This document shows positions 58,444 through 64,000 of a stretch of DNA of 64,000 nucleotides, in pieces (positions within the stretch are counted from its first letter, which is position 1; each line of letters starts with the position of its first letter). Below the pieces are notes generated by a model. That model made no database searches, had not been told where the DNA came from, and saw nothing but the letters and a program-made list of their open reading frames with translations. This DNA is from Pusillimonas noertemannii. Lineage in GTDB: Bacteria > Pseudomonadota > Gammaproteobacteria > Burkholderiales > Burkholderiaceae_B. Both the position numbers and the translations under genes were made by a program. The stretch covers positions 62,001-126,000 of the forward strand of contig NZ_QEKO01000001.1 in assembly GCF_003096595.1 (NCBI RefSeq), in the 5' to 3' direction.

Positions 58444-59712
58444 TCAAAACGAATTCGGCAGCAAGAACATGAAGGCCGCCACCAGTGTGGGTACGGCCGC
58501 CGACATCAGCAGCTTCAGGGGCGAGATGGCGCCGTCGGGAAAGCAGCCCTTCAATATCGCAAAGCCCGCCGGGTTGGGGGCATTTGCAATCACCGTCAGG
58601 CCTCCGCCGGTTACCGCGCCTGCCACCAGCATGTAGCGCCACAGGTCGCTGGTGCCTTCCACCAGCGAGCCCAGATAGGTAAGGGCGGCATTGTCGGTAA
58701 CCGCCGTAAGCGCCGTGGCGCCCCAGAACAGCACGGTGGGCGAAAGCCCGCCCAGCAGGTCTTGCAGCCACCACTGCTGCAGCCCGCCCAGCACCACCAG
58801 CCCCGCCAGGAAGAAGCCCACCATCAGGCCCTCTTTGATCATCAGCCTGTCCTGGTAGCGCGAATACGCGTGCGCATAGCCGATGAACATCATCAGCAGG
58901 CCCAGGAAGACCACCGGATGATGGGCGCCGAGCACGATGCCGACGAGCACCGCCAGATGGATGGCGATGACGCTGAACGGCGTGGCGGCGCGGCGTGTTT
59001 CCGGCGCACCGCCGATGTCGCCCGACAGCAGGTATTTGCGGCAGATGAGGGTAAGCACGGCGGCGTTGATAAAGACCGCCGCCACCGCGCGCCAGCCGAA
59101 GTGGGTTGCCATGTAGGCGGAATCCCAGCCGAAGGTCTGCGCCACCATCAGCACCGGCGGCGCGGCATAGGCGGTAAGCACACCGCCGATGGAGATATTG
59201 ACGAACAGCACGCCCAGCGTCAGGTACTTGAAGCCGACCTGCTCGGGCTTGTGGAAGTAGGCGTCGCGCAGCAGCAGGGCGGCCAGGGTCATGGCTGCCG
59301 GCTCGGTAATGAAGGAGCCGGCCAGCGGCACGATGGACATGGTGACGAAGAAGGTGGAAAGCTCGTTGCGCAAAGGCAGCGCCCGCGACAGCGCACGCAC
59401 CATCATGCCCACAAGGTCGAGGATGGGCCGGCTGGCCGCCACCACCATGATGGCGAACACAAAGGCGGGCTCGGTGAAGTTGCGCGTGTCCAGGTAGGTG
59501 ACGGCTTCATGCGTACCCGCCACCAGGCCGAAGATAATGATGAGCACAAAAGCCCATACACCGAACACCGCCTCGACCTCTGAAAGCAGATGCCAAAGAC
59601 CGGAATGGGGGCCATTGCGATTGGCCAGGCGCGCGAACACGGGCACCGAAAAAGTGTGCACGATGGCGATGGCAAAGAGGGCGGTGGCAATCAGTTCGAC
59701 AAGACCTGGCAT
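58444..59712 (-). CDS. putative Na+/H+ antiporter family membrane protein
   Basis: A 422-residue inner-membrane protein with about eleven hydrophobic segments, matching the family annotated as putative Na+/H+ antiporters (PF07399). Family-like segments are SVPVFARLANRNGPHSGLWH near residue 22, EPAAMTLAALLLRDAYFHKP, and NISIGGVLTAYAAPP. The C-terminus has TDNAALTYLGSLV and NAPNPAGFAILKG. The ion and direction of transport are not shown. The start at 59712 is chosen over a longer frame to 59820 that overlaps ubiA. Its stop lies eight bases from the convergent autotransporter stop. Confidence 0.82.
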   Translation of the reverse strand: MPGLVELIATALFAIAIVHTFSVPVFARLANRNGPHSGLWHLLSEVEAVFGVWAFVLIIIFGLVAGTHEAVTYLDTRNFTEPAFVFAIMVVAASRPILDLVGMMVRALSRALPLRNELSTFFVTMSIVPLAGSFITEPAAMTLAALLLRDAYFHKPEQVGFKYLTLGVLFVNISIGGVLTAYAAPPVLMVAQTFGWDSAYMATHFGWRAVAAVFINAAVLTLICRKYLLSGDIGGAPETRRAATPFSVIAIHLAVLVGIVLGAHHPVVFLGLLMMFIGYAHAYSRYQDRLMIKEGLMVGFFLAGLVVLGGLQQWWLQDLLGGLSPTVLFWGATALTAVTDNAALTYLGSLVEGTSDLWRYMLVAGAVTGGGLTVIANAPNPAGFAILKGCFPDGAISPLKLLMSAAVPTLVAAFMFLLPNSF

Positions 59713-59788
59713 AGTATTTATTTTCCAGCGGCAAGCGCGTTGCGCCTGCCTGGCTGTGTAAGCGAATGGTTGAGCGCGGCAGGCGCCA

Positions 59789-60739
59789 TTATAAAAGCGT
59801 GCCCAGCAGGGTGGCGACAATAAGCATCACGCCCGCCGTCATGTTCGAGCGGAACAGCATGAAGTTGCGGTCGGGGCGCGCAAGGTCGAAGACCATCATC
59901 TGCCAGACGAAATGGGCGCCGATAAGGGCCAGCACCACAAAGTAGCCGGCGTGATGGCCCAGGGCCAGGCCGCCGTAAAGCCACAGGGCGAAGGTGGCGA
60001 CGTAGAAGCCGCTGATCCACAGCTTGCCGTGCTCGGCAAAGCGCATGGCGGTGGATTTCACGCCCACCTTCAGGTCGTCGCGCACGTCTACATAGGCGTA
60101 GATGGAGTCATAGCCCACCTGCCACAGCACGGCGCCCACCCACATGGCCACAGCGGCCAGCGGTATGTGGTTTTGCGTATCGGACCACGCCATCAGCATG
60201 CCCCAGTTGAAGCCTATGCCCAGTACGATCTGCGGCCAATATGTAAAGCGCTTGCACAGCGGGTAGATGATGACGATGGGCACCAGCGCCACCGCCATCC
60301 AGCGGCTGTACTCATTGATGGCGAACAGCAGCAGGGCGCAGACGGCAAACTGCCCGAACAGAAAATACAGCGCATTGCGCAGCGTGATCTGGCCGCTGGT
60401 AAGCGGGCGAAAGCGCGTGCGTTCCACTTGGTGGTCGAGGTCGCGGTCGAAGATGTCGTTCAGCGTGCAGCCGATGCCGCGCATCAGCAGGGCGCCCAGT
60501 GAAAAAATGAACAGCCGCCACAGCGTGGGCCAGCCTTCGGCCGCCTGCACCAGCGCGGCGAGACAGGGCAGCAGCGTCAGCCAGGTGCCCACGGGCCTGT
60601 CCAGGCGGCATAGCCGCGCATACGGCCCCCACGACCTGGGCAGCCAGCGCTCCACCCAGTCGTCGTGGCGCATGTCGGACAGGTCGGGCAGGGGTCTGGG
60701 GGTTTGCTGGTCGGACGGTGGTGGCTGCATGGACGACAT
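59789..60739 (-). CDS. ubiA: 4-hydroxybenzoate octaprenyltransferase
   Basis: A 316-residue inner-membrane prenyltransferase that attaches the polyprenyl chain to 4-hydroxybenzoate in ubiquinone synthesis. The first Asp-rich motif is NDIFDRDLDHQVERTR (about residues 92-107) and the second is YAYVDVRDDLKVG (about 215). About eight membrane segments are present and the length is slightly long owing to a Pro-rich N-terminal tail. It sits between the antiporter-like gene and the aminotransferase gene, all on the minus strand. Confidence 0.96.
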   Translation of the reverse strand: MSSMQPPPSDQQTPRPLPDLSDMRHDDWVERWLPRSWGPYARLCRLDRPVGTWLTLLPCLAALVQAAEGWPTLWRLFIFSLGALLMRGIGCTLNDIFDRDLDHQVERTRFRPLTSGQITLRNALYFLFGQFAVCALLLFAINEYSRWMAVALVPIVIIYPLCKRFTYWPQIVLGIGFNWGMLMAWSDTQNHIPLAAVAMWVGAVLWQVGYDSIYAYVDVRDDLKVGVKSTAMRFAEHGKLWISGFYVATFALWLYGGLALGHHAGYFVVLALIGAHFVWQMMVFDLARPDRNFMLFRSNMTAGVMLIVATLLGTLL

Positions 60740-60748
60740 AAAGAAAAA

Positions 60749-62050
60749 CTACAACGCCTGCGAACGGGCGGCTGCGGTAGTGCTCTCGGCGCCGGCAACA
60801 ATGGCCCCAGGCACCGATTCCGCTGCTTCGGGCTTGACCGCCGTAGCGGCGCTGGTGGTTGCGTGGCTTTCGGCGATGAGCCGGCCCAAGATGGCGATGC
60901 CTTCGCGTATGCGGGCCTCGGGCACCGTAACAAAGCTGAGGCGCAGCGTATTGTGCCGGGCTTCGTCGGCGAAGAAGGGCGCGCCGGGCACAAAGGCCAC
61001 GTTCTGCGCAACGGCGCGCGCCAGCAGTTCGTGCGCGTCGATGTGCTGTGGCAGTGTCACCCAGATGAACATACCGCCTTCGGGCTGCGTCCAGCTTGCC
61101 GTGGACGGAAAATGCGCCTGCATGGCTTCGAGCATGTAGCCGCACTGCTTGCGATAGATTTCGCGCACCGCGGGTAGGTGCTCGTCGAGAAAGCCGTCTT
61201 TGATCGTTTCGTACACGGCCATCTGCGTAAGCGTGGATGTGTGCAGGTCGGTGGCCTGCTTGATCTGCACCAGCTTGCTGATGATGGGGGCGGGCGCAAC
61301 AATGTAGCCCAGCCGCAGCCCCGGCGCCAACACCTTCGAGAACGAGCCCAGCCGAACCACGGTTGCGCCGGCCTGGCGGCCCAGGGCCAGCAGGCTGGGC
61401 AGGGCCTCGCCCGCATAGCGCAAGTCGCCGTAGGGGTCGTCTTCGACGACGGGTACGCCCGCCTCGGCGCAGCGCTGCACCAATGCCTGGCGGCGCTCGA
61501 GTGTCAGCGTGCGGCCCGTGGGGTTCTGGAAGTTGGGCAGGGCGTAGATGAAGCGCGCATCGCGGACGCGCTCGTCGGTAAGCCCGGCCGGAATCAGCCC
61601 GCCTTCATCGGTGGGCACGGTAACGTAATTGGGTTCGTACAAAGAAAAGGACTGCAGCGCGCCCAGATAGCTGGGCGCCTCGACCAGCACATTGCTGCCC
61701 GGGTCGATGAACAGCTTGCCCAGCAGGTCGAGCGCCTGCTGCGAACCCGAGACGATCAGGACCTCTTCAGTGCCCACCTGCCCCGCGCCGCGGCGCTGCA
61801 TGTCGCTCGCCACCCATTCACGCAAGGGGGTGTAGCCTTCGGTAGGGCCATATTGCAGCGCCGTGCGCCCATTCTGCCCCAGCACCCGGTCAAAGGCCGC
61901 GTTCATGTCGCGCAGGGGGAAACCCACCGGCGCCGGCAGGCCGCCCGCGAAAGAAATGATTTCGGGGCGTTCGGTAACCTTCAGGATTTCACGGATGGTG
62001 GAACTGGTGATTTTTTCTGCGCGCTGCGAGAACGTGTAGGGGGTGGGCAT
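60749..62050 (-). CDS. PLP-dependent aminotransferase (2-aminoadipate-aminotransferase-like)
   Basis: A 433-residue fold-type I aminotransferase without the GntR domain of MocR regulators. The core starts FSQRAEKITSSTIREILKV. The substrate/cofactor segments SFAGGLPAP and SGSQQALDLLGKLFIDPG, and NPTGRTLTL, precede the PLP-binding Lys in LGSFSKVLAPGLRLGY near residue 240. A low-complexity Ala-rich tail follows the fold. Members use 2-aminoadipate, branched-chain or aromatic amino acids. The start at 62050 (MPTPYTF) is chosen; the longer frame to 62347 is non-family. Its stop lies ten bases from the ubiA start, suggesting one operon. Confidence 0.9.
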   Translation of the reverse strand: MPTPYTFSQRAEKITSSTIREILKVTERPEIISFAGGLPAPVGFPLRDMNAAFDRVLGQNGRTALQYGPTEGYTPLREWVASDMQRRGAGQVGTEEVLIVSGSQQALDLLGKLFIDPGSNVLVEAPSYLGALQSFSLYEPNYVTVPTDEGGLIPAGLTDERVRDARFIYALPNFQNPTGRTLTLERRQALVQRCAEAGVPVVEDDPYGDLRYAGEALPSLLALGRQAGATVVRLGSFSKVLAPGLRLGYIVAPAPIISKLVQIKQATDLHTSTLTQMAVYETIKDGFLDEHLPAVREIYRKQCGYMLEAMQAHFPSTASWTQPEGGMFIWVTLPQHIDAHELLARAVAQNVAFVPGAPFFADEARHNTLRLSFVTVPEARIREGIAILGRLIAESHATTSAATAVKPEAAESVPGAIVAGAESTTAAARSQAL

Positions 62051-62484
62051 TGAGAAAGGTCCGAAAAAAGAGCGATCCAACCGCTTAGAATACTGCAGAA
62101 CGCCGCGCGGCGCATGCCCGGCGGCCTTTGTGCCATATACGATTGCGGCCACAAGGGCGAAGCATGTGCCGGCGCCGGGCAGCCGCCGGCGCAGATGCCC
62201 CGCCCTTGAATTCGGACACGTCGAACCCCATCTATATAGCCGTTGCCGGCTTGAGCTGTGTGCCGCCGGCCAACGCGGCGCTGCGTTCAGCACTGGTCGA
62301 ACCCGGCCGCCTTCCCGGTGAAAAACGGCAAAAACAGCTAAAATCACGCGTTATCCGTGATTTTCATAGTCTGATTCGGCCTATTTTTCTCCCCAGAGGG
62401 GGCTGCGCCGAAGCCTTGCCGCGCGCACTGCCCAAGCAGGCAGCCAGCGGCTTGCCTTGGATTATTTTTTCTTGGGATTTTTCC
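62051..62484. other. 434-bp divergent intergenic region
   Basis: It should hold promoters for the aminotransferase/ubiA operon and for the fmdB-aspS pair. The only clear structure is an 8-bp inverted repeat AAATCACG/CGTGATTT with a 7-base loop at 62341-62363. No gene with a family signature was found. Confidence 0.5.
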
Positions 62485-62814
62485 GTGCCTATCTATGCGT
62501 ACAAGTGCAGCGCTTGCGGTCATGCGCAAGACGTCCTGCAAAAAATGTCCGACCCCGTTCTTACCGATTGCCCCGAATGCGGCCAAAGCACCTATGCCAA
62601 GCAGGTTACCGCCGCCGGCTTTCAATTGAAGGGTTCGGGTTGGTATGTGACTGATTTCCGCGACGGCGGCAAGAAAGCCGGGTCCTCGTCCTCGGGCGAG
62701 TCTTCCAGTTCTTCGTCTGCTTCATCGTCCGGCCCGTCGCCGGCTTCGTCCGACACGGCAGCGGCGGCCAAGCCCGCCGACACTTCTTCTTCGTCCACGG
62801 CGGCCGCCACCTGA
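62485..62814 (+). CDS. FmdB-family zinc-ribbon protein
   Basis: A 109-residue small protein. The zinc ribbon covers about residues 1-45, with CSACG and CPECG as the two Cys pairs. The SGWYVTDFR segment follows, and then an Asp/Ser/Ala-rich tail. It starts with GTG at 62485, which gives the family start VPIYAYKC; an open frame to 62128 upstream is non-family. FmdB-like proteins often precede aspS in betaproteobacteria, as here, with a 107-bp gap. The role is presumed regulatory and is not established. Confidence 0.88.
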   Translation: MPIYAYKCSACGHAQDVLQKMSDPVLTDCPECGQSTYAKQVTAAGFQLKGSGWYVTDFRDGGKKAGSSSSGESSSSSSASSSGPSPASSDTAAAAKPADTSSSSTAAAT

Positions 62815-62921
62815 GCCCGCCCGGGGCCTCGCTGGCGCCCCTGGCGCGCAGCACCGGCAGCCAGGGCGGCCGGTGCGGGCCCCACCGACATTTACCGACT
62901 CAACAAACGGAGCACTCCTTC

Positions 62922-64000
62922 ATGCGTACCTGCTACACCGGCGAGGTCAGTCGAGAACAACTGGACCAGACAGTCACTTTGTTTGGCTGGGTGCATCGGC
63001 GCCGCGACCATGGCGGCGTCATATTCATCGACCTGCGTGACCGGGCCGGCCTGGCGCAGGTGGTGGTAGACCCGGACAACGTCGAAGCCTTCGCTACGGC
63101 TGAGCGCATCCGCAACGAGTACTGCCTGCGCATTACCGGCCTGGTGCGCCTGCGCCCCGAAGGCACCAGCAATGCCGAGCTGGCCTCCGGTGAAATCGAG
63201 ATCCTGTGCCGCGAGATCGAGATCCTGAACACGTCGGTGACGCCCCCGTTCCAGCTTGACGACGACAATCTCTCGGAAACCACGCGCCTTACGCATCGCG
63301 TGCTCGACCTGCGCCGCCCGCAGATGCAGCAGAACCTGATGCTGCGCTATCGCGTCTCGATCGAAGTGCGCAAATACCTCGACAGCCTGGGCTTCATCGA
63401 CATCGAGACCCCCATGCTGACGAAAAGCACGCCCGAAGGCGCGCGCGACTACCTCGTGCCCTCGCGCGTGAACCCGGGCGAGTTCTTCGCCCTGCCGCAA
63501 TCGCCGCAGCTGTTCAAGCAGATGCTGATGGTCGCCGGCTTCGATCGCTACTACCAGATCACCAAGTGCTTCCGCGACGAAGACCTGCGCGCCGACCGCC
63601 AGCCTGAATTCACCCAGATCGACTGCGAAACCTCCTTCCTGAACGAAGTCGAGATCCGCGCCATCTTCGAAGGCATGCTGCGCCACGTATTCAGCGCTGT
63701 GCAGGGGGTTGAACTGCCTGCGGCCTTCCCCACCATGACTTGGGAAGAAGCCATGCGCCGCTTCGGCTCCGACAAGCCCGACCTGCGCGTCAAGCTCGAG
63801 TTCGTTGACGTGTCCGACCTGATGTCCGACGTTGACTTCAAGGTGTTCTCGGCTCCCGCCAACGACCCGGCCTGCCGGGTGGTGGCGCTACGCGTTCCGG
63901 GCGGAGCCGCCATGCCCCGCAGCGAAATCGACGCCTACACCAAGTTCGTCGGCATCTATGGCGCCAAGGGCCTGGCCTACATCAAGGTCAACGACGCAGC
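62922..64000 (+). CDS. aspS: aspartyl-tRNA synthetase, 3'-truncated by window
   Basis: The first 359 codons of a class IIb synthetase that charges tRNA with aspartate. The anticodon-binding OB fold (about 1-105) has [20 protein letters not shown]. Motif 2 is seen in [18 protein letters not shown] near residues 215-232, preceded by [13 protein letters not shown] and the [11 protein letters not shown] flipping-loop region. The GAD insertion domain has started by about residue 285. His30 and Gly81 (in RPEGTSN) are the residues associated with non-discriminating AspRS, which also makes Asp-tRNA(Asn) for GatCAB. The frame remains open at the window end. Confidence 0.97.
   Translation, partial: MRTCYTGEVSREQLDQTVTLFGWVHRRRDHGGVIFIDLRDRAGLAQVVVDPDNVEAFATAERIRNEYCLRITGLVRLRPEGTSNAELASGEIEILCREIEILNTSVTPPFQLDDDNLSETTRLTHRVLDLRRPQMQQNLMLRYRVSIEVRKYLDSLGFIDIETPMLTKSTPEGARDYLVPSRVNPGEFFALPQSPQLFKQMLMVAGFDRYYQITKCFRDEDLRADRQPEFTQIDCETSFLNEVEIRAIFEGMLRHVFSAVQGVELPAAFPTMTWEEAMRRFGSDKPDLRVKLEFVDVSDLMSDVDFKVFSAPANDPACRVVALRVPGGAAMPRSEIDAYTKFVGIYGAKGLAYIKVNDA

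Noticed and set aside
62128-62484. N-terminal extension of the FmdB frame
   Set aside because: No resemblance to the family; the GTG at 62485 gives the conserved start.

Overview
The window is high-GC DNA from a betaproteobacterium, most likely the Alcaligenaceae (Bordetella, Achromobacter or Pusillimonas type). The grounds are the gene content: an fmdB-aspS pair, ubiA, ppc, a malonate decarboxylase operon, and many solute-binding-protein transporters of the branched-chain amino acid and NitT/TauT types placed beside catabolic genes. No rRNA, tRNA, CRISPR array or insertion sequence was seen. The assignment is inference from gene families; no database search was run.

Region 1 (1-10.4 kb) is one plus-strand catabolic operon that begins before the window. 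It encodes two alpha/beta hydrolases, a two-part LigA/LigB extradiol dioxygenase, a three-subunit molybdenum hydroxylase (large, 2Fe-2S and FAD subunits), a complete NitT/TauT-type ABC importer and an AraC-family regulator. Together they look like uptake, ring hydroxylation, ring opening and hydrolysis of an unidentified aromatic or N-heteroaromatic compound. Region 2 (10.5-14.3 kb) holds ssb, a DUF2165 membrane protein, the NO-detoxifying flavohemoglobin gene hmp with a perfect FNR/ANR box and two NsrR-like operators, and two small proteins (DUF3597, DUF937).

Region 3 (14.4-30 kb) is a second catabolic district. It has an amidase divergent from a branched-chain-type ABC transporter whose LivM permease is fused to its LivG ATPase. 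Next come a type I extradiol dioxygenase, a fumarylacetoacetate-hydrolase-family enzyme and a GntR regulator. A tannase/feruloyl-esterase lipoprotein follows, then a flavin monooxygenase, a Rieske oxygenase, a TetR regulator and an orphan solute-binding protein. A 23-bp motif of identical geometry lies in front of both the amidase/transporter pair and the fumarylacetoacetate-hydrolase/gntR pair and may tie them into one regulon.

Region 4 (30-36.7 kb) has a 204-bp intergenic inverted repeat, an Ada-like protein lacking all four N-terminal zinc cysteines, ppc, a short-chain fatty acid transporter and an MgtC-like protein. Region 5 (36.7-46.2 kb) is a malonate decarboxylase locus, mdcR < > mdcA-B-C-(DE)-G-H followed by xdhC. 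Its beta and gamma subunits are fused, and several of its proteins carry low-complexity insertions. Region 6 (46.5-51.2 kb) is a second branched-chain-type ABC transporter, this time with the two permeases fused to each other.

Region 7 (51.3-64 kb) holds a 2OG-Fe(II) oxygenase, a 40-residue membrane protein, a D-Ala-D-Ala dipeptidase, and a NarL/LuxR two-component system beside a HAF-repeat autotransporter. After these come a Na+/H+ antiporter-like protein, ubiA, a PLP aminotransferase, an FmdB zinc-ribbon protein and the first 1.08 kb of aspS, cut by the window end.
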